Origin: UBA6168 sp039819485
GTDB lineage: Bacteria > Bacteroidota > Bacteroidia > Chitinophagales > Saprospiraceae
Assembly: GCA_039819485.1 (NCBI GenBank)
Contig: JBCBRY010000039.1
Location: 1-64,000 of the forward strand
DNA length: 64,000 nucleotides
Reading direction: 5' to 3'
Made by a program: the position numbers and the translations under genes. Below the pieces are notes generated by a model that was given only the letters and a program-made list of their open reading frames with translations, made no database searches and was not told the DNA's origin. Shown here in pieces: positions 17,401-24,935 of the stretch. The first letter of the stretch is position 1, and each line of letters opens with the position of its first letter.

Positions 17401-18039
17401 TGGCCCAGGAAATTTATCAAGCCTTTAAATATCACCGTTCACCAAAAATGTGATTACAGCAGAGCCGATTATGCCATTCCCACGAAGACCATGTATTTTA
17501 CCAATGGAAATTCCACCAATTTAGACCATCGCACAAAGCCCCCGAAATTGAAACTGGAAGAGATCCCTGCCAAGACCAGGTCAGAGCTATGCCGGGACAT
17601 CGATCTATTTATTTCACAATGCAGCATCGCCAACGACCCAGAGCTTTCTACCAGTTCCGAAGAACATAAATATTATCGAGAGGATTTTCACAAGGGGAAA
17701 TTCTCAGACAACGCCTCCGCAAAAATCAGGAAAGAAATCATCGAACAGTTAATACCAGCACTGGGACTTGGTTCCCCTGAGTTCGAAAAAAACTTTTTGT
17801 TAATCAGCGGCCAATTAAATAACTACCGCATCAACCTCGGCAGCGGCTTCGCCCAAATCGAAAACAGCTACCAGCACCTCAATCTTTTACCGGACATTTC
17901 CCCAATCAAAAAAAACAGGAAAATTCATATTCCGATCCAGGATGATGAAACTTTGTACATTATTTTGGCAAAAGCTATTTTTCTAAAAAACGATCAAAAA
18001 ATAACGGATCAAAAAATAAAAGACATGTTGACGGAATAA
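14410..18039 (+). CDS. DUF4132 (MolR-like) large protein
   Basis: The 1209-residue soluble protein has a long helical, HEAT-like N-terminal region (about 1-720). A DUF4132-like region (about 815-1000) contains KKRALSKKWIVNGKELSKAPD, WTFAEWEKNLSRHPLIRPWITHLIWK and ISCWHPVSSSAGEIKDWQKF. The C-terminal domain (about 1110-1205) has the phrase NNYRINLGSGFAQIE, the ending seen in many DUF4132 proteins. E. coli MolR/YehI belong to the same family, and the molecular function remains unknown. The family often carries a WGR domain; none is seen here. Coupled to the preceding 145-residue gene. A/T content and codon use are similar to neighbours but a little more A-rich. Confidence 0.75.
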   Translation: MSLFNRILNILKRNEADAPGRDIPKIVTLKDIIFDWFKASNVDIAQFNQGFLEPCLAIYKTDQRLADYMAKDPENSYDRYFDQHAILYIASINPSNKWMKYLFDYLMDKSNQTYTLKDSLRSVPHRHLLKDHPKFLLPLKKGLALLKAYHAIHDKRDINFSYLQQLSGLLTYDLYDENIHSLVTYLNEQKFPEKTFVFMRALPAVIFGTGETSNPATIKLLKEATEQSIAEYNQEHEPKLVWEIIYDLSTSISAINYSTTYKETNHKKRKHLSVKDFPEIVSLIKKHESHPFDLIACFLYYISNTYISSDQNKLHKEIAKQLCNNMDIGKENFRKLLSMPIKLSIDFTINHIYHPLFSVIQPTLSGADPVLKTFENKILNLANSNTHFNKYQPILDAILQTEKNYNNEIEESILSARYNNLYVKVNYRFGQISLDLPDKKSAQDAINKLIEKLNLLFPTSLKALRTNINYFMVENYPLLTLNLDGEDINFTTGIVNELNEILNSKKTGYQLIPIPFNKINYLEYTFLNCSLELMNSAQFDYLKSVYLSNRFPEINGNSLYKKIIFSNKEAPILNLKNKDDQPNNQSNNKFLSDPTWKWFKDEYIDQLTSKEKWHDLMHHLIECKGSKKPNKKWLEELKEKINGIGIDRYFRELGAMMAPSLKEEFWFIETYRTTIKGVIWSCSHYPSDESFTIIKSIVESAYKKIPGIGPKSAAVGNLGISALVATGDERAFGLLNLMRNKSKYQRYIKTIDKALEKFQEFSDVDAEVLADRTIPSFNFESGEKTIQINKEISVVFRIKKRALSKKWIVNGKELSKAPDILKTSLKKEEKEIAAEFKRINSLLKDIRSRVKTYWLYDRKWTFAEWEKNLSRHPLIRPWITHLIWKNETSHTSFILSENNLIGKNGEAITPAPNDIISCWHPVSSSAGEIKDWQKFIISRKIQQPLRQAFREHYPFSDTELKMEESERFGHHFLVVRKLMAIANAAGWTFTYAHESDSWPRKFIKPLNITVHQKCDYSRADYAIPTKTMYFTNGNSTNLDHRTKPPKLKLEEIPAKTRSELCRDIDLFISQCSIANDPELSTSSEEHKYYREDFHKGKFSDNASAKIRKEIIEQLIPALGLGSPEFEKNFLLISGQLNNYRINLGSGFAQIENSYQHLNLLPDISPIKKNRKIHIPIQDDETLYIILAKAIFLKNDQKITDQKIKDMLTE

Positions 18040-18402
18040 AGAACAGAATTATTTAGTGACCCGCACTTTTTCTTTGTCTAATCCCCGGTTCCTTCTCTGT
18101 ATTACATCTGTACAACAAATAAGAAAAATTTACACAGAGGTAAAACAGAGAAGAAAACAGAGTTTAGACAGTTTTTTTTGTCTATAGCTGATAATAATTT
18201 AAAAAATAAATCAAAGACACAATCAGCTGACAAACAGTCAATTACACTCCATTTATAATATTTCTTTCCATAATTCTTAAATTTTTTCCCCACTCCGTTC
18301 AACTTTTTTCTGGAACGATCGTTCTTTTATCATCTATTTAGGAACGATCATTCCAATATAGGTTTCAACCAAAAGAACAACTAACAATTAAAATTCTTAA
18401 TC
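18040..18402. other. Intergenic region with TetR operators
   Basis: 363 bp upstream of the SDR gene. Apart from the paired palindromes at 18312-18354, no gene is supported. A 66-residue minus-strand open frame (18102-18302) has no family character and lies in A/T-rich DNA. Confidence 0.5.
18312..18354. promoter_or_regulatory. Paired TetR-type operators
   Basis: Two near-identical palindromes, GGAACGATCGTTC (18312-18324) and GGAACGATCATTCC (18341-18354), have centres about 29 bp apart, close to three helical turns. They end about 48 bp before the SDR start. A TetR-family gene follows the SDR gene, so these are the natural candidates for its binding sites. The palindromes are seen directly; the regulator assignment is inferred. 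Confidence 0.65.
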
Positions 18403-19152
18403 ATGTCAAAATTTCAAAACAAGACCGTCTTTATTTCCGGCGGCACCAGCGGAATCGGAAAATCAACAGCCAAAGCATTTATAGCACAAGGCGCAAAGGT
18501 GATCATCACTGGCCGCAGGCAAGCCACCCTCGACAGTGCAGTTGCTGAACTTGGTGCGAGCGCCAGCGGAGTTGTTTCCGACGCCAGCAAATGGGCGGAT
18601 CTCCAGTCTTTGCAAGCAAGTGTAAAAGCTATTTCCCCAAAAATCGATGTACTGTTCATCAATGCCGGGAGCGGCCAGTTTGCCCCGATTGAGTTTGTGG
18701 ATGAAGCCCACTTCGATGGTATGTTCAATGTATTGGTGAAAGGTGCCTTCTTCACGGTACAGCAATTGTTGCCATTGATGGGAGAAGGAGGGTCGATTAT
18801 TTTTAACACCTCAGTCGTAACGGACAAGGGAATGCCGGGCGCATCTGTCTACTCTGCCTCCAAACGGGCGGTGCAATCATTTACCAAAACCTTGGCTTCC
18901 GAGCTTGCACCTAAAGGCATCCGGGTCAATGCCGTCAGCCCTGGCCCGATCCAGACCAATTTCTTCGAAGCCACCGGTATGAGCCAAGATCAAATCGAAG
19001 GGTTTGCCAGCAATGTACTCAGCCAGGTCCCGCTCGGCCGTTTCGGCAACCCTGATGAAATCGCAAACGCCGTAACCTTCCTCGCCTCCAGCGACGCTTC
19101 CTTTGTGCATGGCACTGAGTTGCAAGTGGACGGAGGGATGGTGCAGGTGTAA
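18403..19152 (+). CDS. SDR-family oxidoreductase (TetR-controlled)
   Basis: Classical SDR of 249 residues. It has the cofactor motif GGTSGIG (about 13-19), an NAG segment (LFINAGSG), catalytic Ser in FNTSV, and YSASK as the Tyr/Lys pair (about 150-154). The C-terminal signature is PGPIQTNFFE followed by VHGTELQVDGGM, the usual ending of the family. It resembles glucose/ribitol-type dehydrogenases, but the substrate cannot be determined. The upstream palindromes and the TetR gene about 100 bp downstream suggest it is the induced target of that regulator. Confidence 0.85.
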   Translation: MSKFQNKTVFISGGTSGIGKSTAKAFIAQGAKVIITGRRQATLDSAVAELGASASGVVSDASKWADLQSLQASVKAISPKIDVLFINAGSGQFAPIEFVDEAHFDGMFNVLVKGAFFTVQQLLPLMGEGGSIIFNTSVVTDKGMPGASVYSASKRAVQSFTKTLASELAPKGIRVNAVSPGPIQTNFFEATGMSQDQIEGFASNVLSQVPLGRFGNPDEIANAVTFLASSDASFVHGTELQVDGGMVQV

Positions 19153-19154
19153 GA

Positions 19155-19232
19155 GAGATGTAAGCGTGTGAAGGATGTGAGAAATTTTATCTTTGCAAAG
19201 TTTCTCACGCCTCTCCCTCTCTCGCACTTTTC
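19155..19232. repeat. Intergenic hairpin between SDR and TetR genes
   Basis: Purine-rich sequence (gagagatgtaagcgtgtgaa, then gatgtgagaaa) is followed by partly complementary tttctcacgcctctccctc. Stem pairing is imperfect except GTGAGAAA/TTTCTCAC. It may separate the two cistrons or attenuate the downstream one. Confidence 0.45.
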
Positions 19233-19253
19233 TACTTCATAAAAAAATTTAAC

Positions 19254-19838
19254 ATGGCCCGGACAAAAGCATTCGATCAGGAAAAAGTGTTGGAAAAAGC
19301 CCTCCACATCTTTTGGCGAGATGGCTACGATGCCACTTCGATGAGCAAACTGGTGAAAGAACTGGGTATTTCCCGTTCCAGTATTTATGATACGTTTGGT
19401 GACAAGCGGGCCTTATTCTTGGCATCTTTAAATGCCTATCGGCAACAATCAAGTGAAATGCTGATTAAAACGCTAAAAGTCCACCCGGACCCCAAGCGAG
19501 CCCTGCATGAGATGCTGGAAACAGCCATGCGGCAAACGGCCAAAGATCCCGAACGAAAAGGATGTTTCATGGCCAATACATCGGTCGAACTTTCCAGTTA
19601 CGACCAGGAAATTTTGGACTTGTCGAAAGAAAACAAAGAACGGGTTATCGATGCATTTACCCAAGCCATCCGCAGAGGCCAACGGACGGGCGATATATCC
19701 AAAAAATTCCCCGCCACACAATTAGCCGAATTTATTTATGCTGCCTACAACGGACTGCAAGTCGTCGGTAAATTTGACCCTGATCTGAAAAAGCTGAAAC
19801 AAACGGTGAAGATCGCATTGTCGGTATTGGAGGAGTGA
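19254..19838 (+). CDS. TetR/AcrR-family repressor
   Basis: The N-terminal DNA-binding domain (about 8-55) shows the full TetR helix-turn-helix: VLEKALHIFWRDGYDATSMSK, then LVKELGISRSSIYDTFGDKRALF. The C-terminal ligand domain (about 80-190) contains KGCFMANTSVELSS, characteristic of the subgroup whose neighbours are SDR or alkene-type reductases. The inducer is unknown. Its likely operators are the palindromes at 18312-18354. The gene is followed by a long inverted and tandem repeat that probably ends transcription from both sides. Confidence 0.85.
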   Translation: MARTKAFDQEKVLEKALHIFWRDGYDATSMSKLVKELGISRSSIYDTFGDKRALFLASLNAYRQQSSEMLIKTLKVHPDPKRALHEMLETAMRQTAKDPERKGCFMANTSVELSSYDQEILDLSKENKERVIDAFTQAIRRGQRTGDISKKFPATQLAEFIYAAYNGLQVVGKFDPDLKKLKQTVKIALSVLEE

Positions 19839-20056
19839 GACCGCTGTTAGGGATAGACCGCTGCGCTGTCAGAGGTCAGACCATTTCATTGTCGGATCGC
19901 TGCGCTGTCAGAGGTCAGACCATTTCATTGTCAGATCGCTGCGCTGTCAGACCGCTTCGCTGTCAGGAGTCAGCGCTACTTAAAGTCTGACCTCTGACAG
20001 CGCAGCGGTCTGACCTCTGACAGCGAAGCGGTCTGACTTCTGACAGCGCAGCGGTC
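19839..20056. repeat. Compound tandem/inverted repeat between convergent genes
   Basis: A unit reading 'cgctgcgctgtcagaggtcagacc' is repeated about four times rightwards (with gap word atttcattgtc) and then about three times as its reverse complement ('ggtctgacctctgacagcg'). The whole block can fold into a long multi-register hairpin between the TetR and TonB gene ends. It is probably a bidirectional terminator built from an expanded short word. Confidence 0.8.
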
Positions 20057-20062
20057 TACCCC

Positions 20063-22537
20063 CTAAAACCTCACCGTCATGCCCAACAAAAAGTTGCGCC
20101 CTGCTTGCGGGAAAAACCCCGTCAAATTATACACCCCACCCCCTTCCAGCCGGGTGTAAGGATCATCGCTCCGGCCATCATAAAAATTAGAAATATAACG
20201 GTAGGTCCAGGCATTTGCCGAATATTGATTATCAAAAATATTATTGATCAATAAATTAAAAGAGACAGACTCCATAAAAGGTGGATTTAATTCATATTGA
20301 ATTTGCAAATCACCAATGGTGTACGCGTCCAAGACAGTGTTAGTATTAGAAGTATTATCGATAAATTGTTCACCTACATGTTTGCCCGAAAAAGAAATAC
20401 TCAATCCTTTGGCCACTTCATAATTGAGCCGGGCAAAAGCAATTAAATCAGGGGAAAAAGCGAGGTCGGTCGTACCGTGATCAATAACATCCTGTCCTCC
20501 GGTATCCCAGTTATCAATATACTCCGTAAAATTCTTTATTTTATTCTGGCTGACCGTGGCGTTCGCTTCAATGTTTAACTTTTCACTCAAAAATATATGT
20601 CCCGTTAATTCTAATCCAACGCGAAAACTTTCGGGAATATTCACGCGGATGGCCCCTCCTGTATCATTTATATTTCCGGTGAGCGCCAGTTGATCCTTGT
20701 ATTGCATGTGGTAGAAATTGGCGCTAAAAACCCCCTTTTTATTTTTAAAATTAATGCCCAGTTCGGTATTAAACAATCGTTCGGGTTTGGGTTCCGTGCC
20801 TGGAGGTGCGTCCGTAAAATCGTTGCGGTTGGGCTCCCGGTGCGCGACCGCGAAAGACCCGTAAACACTGGTATTTCGGTTTAAATCATAGGTCAGGCCC
20901 AATTTGGGATTAAAGAAATTATAATCCAGGTCTACGTTGGTTTCTCGCAGGTCATTATCGGTACCGGTAATTTCATAACCGACCCTTCTATATTGCAAAT
21001 CAACAAATCCGAAAATGGAGTTGGTAAACCGGTAAAGCGTTTTATTATAAATATTAAAATCCCTTTTATCGCCCGTTCCAAAATAATAACGCTCATTCTG
21101 GCGCAGGCCCGGCATATTTTCCGCCCAGATGATTTCACCAAAATGATCACCCTTATATTCATTGTAAGCACCGCCGAGGGTATTGTCTATTTTTAAATTA
21201 TCGGATAAATAATTCAACGACCAGACACCACCGTAAAAATCATTGTCCAGCCAACGGCGGCGAATTAAATCCGTATCGGCATTGCAGGTATCACACACCA
21301 TTAATCCATAATCGTTCGTTAAATTTTCTCCGATTTTATATTGTTCAAAAAATCCCATCCCGCGGGTGTAATGACCGTTGATATTTAAATTCCAATTCTT
21401 GTTTAATTCCTGTACGAACAACAATTGGTAATGCGTTTGCCGGTAATCATCAACTTCATTGTCGTGCGGGTTGTCCAGTTCCTGCAGGTTGTCGGTACCG
21501 GACACATTAAAGGTGCGCAATTCGTCATCGTTGACATATTGTGCTGGCACACCGTTCCACGCCTGATAGGTGACCTCGTGGCCTGAAAAAACATTGGCCC
21601 GAAGCGAGTTATTTTTACCAATATATGCAGCCGAAACGAAATACGCATCCATGTCCACGCTTGCCCGATCAATGTAACCATCGGAAATGATTTTGCTCAG
21701 GCGGCCATCGAGCGTAAAGCCGGTTTGTTGCTGGTTGGTGGTGGCTGGTTGTTTATTGATAAAGCCGGTACCAAAGGAGGCGGTACTTTTCCAGGTGCCG
21801 AAGGAACCGGCCGTTCCGGAAATTTCACCGTAAGGTTCTGGGTGCAATTTGGACGTATTGAGATTGATCGTGGCACCGAAGGCCCCGGCCCCATTGGTGG
21901 AAGTTCCTACGCCCCTTTGTACCTGGATGTCGTTGGTAGAAGCCGCAAAATCGGGTGTATTCACCCAAAAGACCCCCTGCGATTCTGCGTCGTTTAACGG
22001 AATTCCGTTGATGGTCACATTGATGCGGGTGGGGTCCGTACCCCGGATGCGCAGGCCGGTGTAGCCAATGCCCGCCCCGGCATCAGAAGAGACGACCACC
22101 GAGGGCGTGACGTCCAGCAAAATCGGGATGTCCTGTCCGAGATTTCTCTTTTCGATCGCCTCTTTGTCGAGGTTGGTAAAAGTGAAAGGGGTGTTTTCCC
22201 CGGCACGGGTTGCCTGTACGATGACCTGGTCGAGCAGGTAAGGGTTTCTGCGCAGAACAATTTTGAGCGGAGTACCGTCCGCTGCATTTGTTTCTACTTC
22301 GACTGGTGTTTTCCCGATAAAACTGGCCTGGATAATGACCTTTGCCTGTTTCAGTCCATTCAACTCAAACTGACCGTTTTCGTCGGAAAAAGTTCCCGTT
22401 TCTGAATCCAATTCGATGATACTGACACCGGGCAATGGATCTCCGTTTTCATCCTCAACACTTCCTTTTAATGTAAATTGTCCAAAACAAATGGCCGCCC
22501 ACAGTAGGCCACTCAAAACAAGTACTGCTTTTTTCAT
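20063..22537 (-). CDS. TonB-dependent receptor, predicted thiamine-type uptake
   Basis: The ATG at 22537 begins a signal peptide (MKKAVLVLSGLLWAAICFGQ). A carboxypeptidase-regulatory-like domain follows (about 20-100; GDPLPGVSIIELDSETGTFSDENGQFEL), then a plug (about 110-220; LRIRGTDPTRINVTINGIPLND) and a 22-strand barrel ending in aromatic-terminated FLLGMTVRF. The open frame reaches 62 codons further upstream, but that part overlaps the riboswitch. The TPP aptamer directly upstream identifies the substrate class: thiamine, its phosphate or a precursor, carried across the outer membrane with TonB energy. Comparable TPP-regulated outer-membrane receptors are known in Bacteroidetes. No inner-membrane permease or salvage gene adjoins it, so the rest of the pathway lies elsewhere. 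Confidence 0.88.
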   Translation of the reverse strand: MKKAVLVLSGLLWAAICFGQFTLKGSVEDENGDPLPGVSIIELDSETGTFSDENGQFELNGLKQAKVIIQASFIGKTPVEVETNAADGTPLKIVLRRNPYLLDQVIVQATRAGENTPFTFTNLDKEAIEKRNLGQDIPILLDVTPSVVVSSDAGAGIGYTGLRIRGTDPTRINVTINGIPLNDAESQGVFWVNTPDFAASTNDIQVQRGVGTSTNGAGAFGATINLNTSKLHPEPYGEISGTAGSFGTWKSTASFGTGFINKQPATTNQQQTGFTLDGRLSKIISDGYIDRASVDMDAYFVSAAYIGKNNSLRANVFSGHEVTYQAWNGVPAQYVNDDELRTFNVSGTDNLQELDNPHDNEVDDYRQTHYQLLFVQELNKNWNLNINGHYTRGMGFFEQYKIGENLTNDYGLMVCDTCNADTDLIRRRWLDNDFYGGVWSLNYLSDNLKIDNTLGGAYNEYKGDHFGEIIWAENMPGLRQNERYYFGTGDKRDFNIYNKTLYRFTNSIFGFVDLQYRRVGYEITGTDNDLRETNVDLDYNFFNPKLGLTYDLNRNTSVYGSFAVAHREPNRNDFTDAPPGTEPKPERLFNTELGINFKNKKGVFSANFYHMQYKDQLALTGNINDTGGAIRVNIPESFRVGLELTGHIFLSEKLNIEANATVSQNKIKNFTEYIDNWDTGGQDVIDHGTTDLAFSPDLIAFARLNYEVAKGLSISFSGKHVGEQFIDNTSNTNTVLDAYTIGDLQIQYELNPPFMESVSFNLLINNIFDNQYSANAWTYRYISNFYDGRSDDPYTRLEGGGVYNLTGFFPQAGRNFLLGMTVRF

Positions 22538-22628
22538 TTTAAAAAAATTAAGTATCAGCACTTTGGGTTTGTACCGATAAATTTTAACCAAACTTAATTG
22601 AATGAATGCTGCGGAAAAATGGCGAGCA

Positions 22629-22712
22629 CTCATTTCCCTACCTGGCATTACCCGGGCAGGTTCAATGGGTATGATCTCAGCCCCGATGTGAAATCGGGGC
22701 ACCCCAAATGAG
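22629..22712 (-). promoter_or_regulatory. TPP (THI-box) riboswitch
   Basis: Read on the minus strand, the RNA contains the conserved thi-box words GGGGTGCCCCGA, GGGGCTGAGATCATACCC, ATTGAACCTG and CCGGGTAATGCC, ending GTAGGG. The closing P1 helix is visible as CTCATTT (22706-22712) pairing with AAATGAG (22629-22635). It ends 91 nt before the receptor ATG. In this class TPP binding turns the gene off. The expression platform is not obvious; no strong terminator was seen, so control of translation start is possible. Confidence 0.93.
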
Positions 22713-22909
22713 ATGTGCAGCAAAGGTAAAAAAGTAAATTGGATTGGCCGCCTGCCTGCATCGCAACGGAGACAGATTTTTGGTTAGGGCCAACAGAATT
22801 GAACTTGCAAATGATGCAGGAGTTATTTTTGTCATAATTTGAATCCCGGTTATTTGTCCGGGCCAGTTTCCGAGAAGAGGAATCCTCGGATAAAAAAAAA
22901 TATGTCATC

Positions 22910-23953
22910 ATGCAAAAATCCTTTTTTCCATACCTCGCCATCATTGCGACCATCATCATAAGTACAGTTTTGCTGTCCTTCAAAAACATAGAGCCCCAGC
23001 CCGTCGAACTCGGCAAGGTCAATTGGCTGCGCAACATGGAGGAAGCCCAGGCAGCCTCCGTCAAACAGCAGAAACCCATCCTGATTCTTTTTCAGGAAGT
23101 ACCGGGTTGTTCCACCTGTCAGCGCTATGGCAATGGCCCCTTGAGCCACCCGTTGATCGTGGAGGCGATCGAGACCTTGTTTGTCCCGTTGGCCATTTAC
23201 AACAACAAAGGCGGGGAAGACCGAAAGGTGCTCAACTATTTCAACGAGCCTACCTGGAACAACCCCGTCGTACGCATTGTAAGTGCTGACAAACAGGATG
23301 TTACGCCTCGCCTCGGCGGCAACTACAGCTCGTTTGGGCTGGTCAGTTCGATGTTGTTGGCACTGGACAAAAGCAACCTGGTGGCTCCCAGGTATTTACA
23401 GTTATTGGGGGAAGAGTTGCAGGCTGAAGTCACCGGCACAGAGGAAGCCACCCTCTCGATGTACTGTTTTTGGACCGGAGAAAAAGAGATCGGCAAAATA
23501 CCCGGCGTCATCTCCACGGAAGCCGGCTTTATGGGCGGCCGGGAAGTCGTGCAGGTTGAATACAACCCCTTGGTTTTGCCGTATGAAGACCTGGTAAAAA
23601 AAGCACAACAGGCCAGTTGTGCCAGTCATGTTTTTACCGAAAATAATACAGAGGAAAAAGCGGCCGCCAAAGTAGTCGGCGAACGAGCCGTCTCCCAAAA
23701 AGGGAATTACCGCACAGATAAAGAACCAAAATACTACCTCTCCAAAACCCACTGGAAATACGTGCCCATGACCAAACTACAAGCCGTAAAAGCCAACAGC
23801 CTTGTCGGTCAGCGTCAGGCACCCGACGCCGTCCTTTCGCCCCGCCAAATTGAACTGGCAGCCTTCATTGCCAAAAACAAGGACAAAAAATGGAAAGACA
23901 TGATCGGGGAAGATGTGGTGGCTGGCTGGGAAACGGTGGAGCAAATGGATTGA
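22910..23953 (+). CDS. VPGUxxT-type thioredoxin-like and MsrA-like fusion
   Basis: An N-terminal signal or anchor helix (about 7-25) precedes a thioredoxin-like domain (about 38-165). Its active motif VPGCSTCQ has Cys where selenocysteine occurs in the VPGUxxT protein family; the codon here is TGT, so this is the Cys form. A second domain (about 175-255) resembles methionine sulfoxide reductase A: YCFWTGEKEIGKIPGVISTEAGFMGG carries the CFW catalytic-Cys motif, and QVEYNPLVLPYEDLVK continues the MsrA fold. A C-terminal tail (about 280-347) includes TKLQAVKANSLVG and LSPRQIELAAFIA. A periplasmic thiol/Met-oxide repair role is a reasonable inference. Divergent from the TonB receptor. Confidence 0.75.
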   Translation: MQKSFFPYLAIIATIIISTVLLSFKNIEPQPVELGKVNWLRNMEEAQAASVKQQKPILILFQEVPGCSTCQRYGNGPLSHPLIVEAIETLFVPLAIYNNKGGEDRKVLNYFNEPTWNNPVVRIVSADKQDVTPRLGGNYSSFGLVSSMLLALDKSNLVAPRYLQLLGEELQAEVTGTEEATLSMYCFWTGEKEIGKIPGVISTEAGFMGGREVVQVEYNPLVLPYEDLVKKAQQASCASHVFTENNTEEKAAAKVVGERAVSQKGNYRTDKEPKYYLSKTHWKYVPMTKLQAVKANSLVGQRQAPDAVLSPRQIELAAFIAKNKDKKWKDMIGEDVVAGWETVEQMD

Positions 23954-24061
23954 TTTCTGATTGTTGGCTGTTAAATTATTTTCGATGTTTAAACGTTGCA
24001 CTGAGATTTTTTATTTATCGAAAAAATCACTTACAACAATCAACGATTAAATAGTATTTTT

Positions 24062-24151
24062 TAAGTTGTTTAAAAATTCCTAATTCCTGTTGAGTTGAAA
24101 ATGCCTGGATTTTGAGGGAAGGTGGCCAGCAAGGAGTTTTTAAGCAACTTC
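24062..24151. repeat. Family B MITE-like element, short copy
   Basis: A 90-bp element with terminal inverted repeats (taagttgtttaaaaattcct at the left, the complement of gaagttgcttaaaaactcct at the right), flanked on both sides by TTT. A second copy with matching ends and clear target duplication is at 62254-62437. The right end overlaps the last codons of the GNAT gene. Confidence 0.75.
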
Positions 24152-24589
24152 TTTAAAAAAACAAACACTTGTTTCAACGCTCACATATTGGCCATAATTT
24201 GGAATTAAACGGTAGCCCTTTTTTTTATAAAGCCCAATGGCTTCCTCATGCTTCACCCCCGTTTCCAAAATACAGTTTTTAAAATGCAGTTCACTTGCCC
24301 AGCGCTCCAATTCTTTTAACACCATCGACGCAACTCCTTTTCCTCTCGCAAGTGGCCGGGTATACATTCTTTTCACTTCCATCGTATTTTCATCATAAAA
24401 TTTAATAGCTCCGCAACCGACTGCTATTTTATTTTCATAAATCAATACCACGTGTTTTATTTTATCGATTTTATTGTAGTGCGCATAAAATTCGTGGTTA
24501 TCCATATTCCGATCTCTTATTTCCGCATCCAATTGATTTACTAATTGGATGAAGTCCCTATTTTCAGAATTGGTTCGAATTAATTGCAT
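24140..24589 (-). CDS. GNAT-family N-acetyltransferase
   Basis: The 149-residue protein has the GNAT acetyl-CoA-binding motif A in RPLARGKGVASMVLKELERW (about 85-104), preceded by strand VKRMYT. Motif B follows as ILETGVKHEEAIGLYKKKGY. This is the usual small single-domain form; the substrate is unknown. Two oddities concern its borders. Its final codons (Glu-Val-Ala and the TAA) are supplied by the end of family B element 24062-24151. A family A repeat begins only 18 bp upstream of its start codon, so the gene is boxed in by two repeat families and any promoter must lie within or beyond the repeat. Confidence 0.85.
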   Translation of the reverse strand: MQLIRTNSENRDFIQLVNQLDAEIRDRNMDNHEFYAHYNKIDKIKHVVLIYENKIAVGCGAIKFYDENTMEVKRMYTRPLARGKGVASMVLKELERWASELHFKNCILETGVKHEEAIGLYKKKGYRLIPNYGQYVSVETSVCFFKEVA

Positions 24590-24606
24590 TTTGTTTTTCT
24601 CTGTAG

Positions 24607-24725
24607 GCAGGTGGTCAAAAAAATGACACTTTTCCTTTGCCTGAAAAAGATTTTTAAGACTTGGAAATCAAATATTTGCCCAAATAAAAGTGTCATTTTT
24701 AGCGCTCTTTATTTTTGTCCAGGCA
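24607..24725 (+). repeat. Family A dispersed repeat, copy 2
   Basis: It starts gcaggtggtc and ends around tttttgtccaggcaa, with the AAAATGACACTTTT / AAAAGTGTCATTTTT inverted arms inside. It is the nearest neighbour of the GNAT start (18 bp). A plus-strand open frame running through it is a by-product of the repeat. Confidence 0.85.
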
Positions 24726-24880
24726 ATCAATTAGTTTTTAAAAAATATTTCATCGAAACAAAAAATGGGAAGGAAAGACCGAGGCCCCATCAACTTACTC
24801 TATCTCAAAGATTTAGTAAAATTCAATTTCTCGTTTATAGATTCACTAAGTGTTGGAAATTAAGCCAACCGCTGCTTTCA

Positions 24881-24918
24881 TTTTGTCAGGGTGTCGTTTA
24901 AACCACACCCTGACAAAA
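24881..24918. terminator. Hairpin terminator of the kelch lipoprotein gene
   Basis: TTTTGTCAGGGTG (24881-24893) and CACCCTGACAAAA (24906-24918) are perfect 13-bp complementary arms with T/A runs at the outer edges, 18 bp after the stop of the leftward gene at 24936. Confidence 0.75.
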
Positions 24919-24935
24919 AATATAATTACAACTAA

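Noticed and set aside
18102..18302. 66-residue minus-strand frame before the SDR gene
   Set aside because: A/T-rich Phe/Leu runs only; no homology pattern.
22538..22723. Longer N-terminus for the TonB receptor
   Set aside because: The extra codons run through the TPP riboswitch; the signal peptide begins at 22537.
23110..23135. Selenocysteine at the VPGUxxT site
   Set aside because: The codon is TGT, an ordinary Cys; no UGA recoding is needed.
24584..24901. Open frame beginning in family A copy 2 (and similar frames at 6158-6370 and 45915-46349)
   Set aside because: The shared peptide (starting MTLFLCLKK) is only the translation of the repeat; frames differ outside it and no gene context exists.
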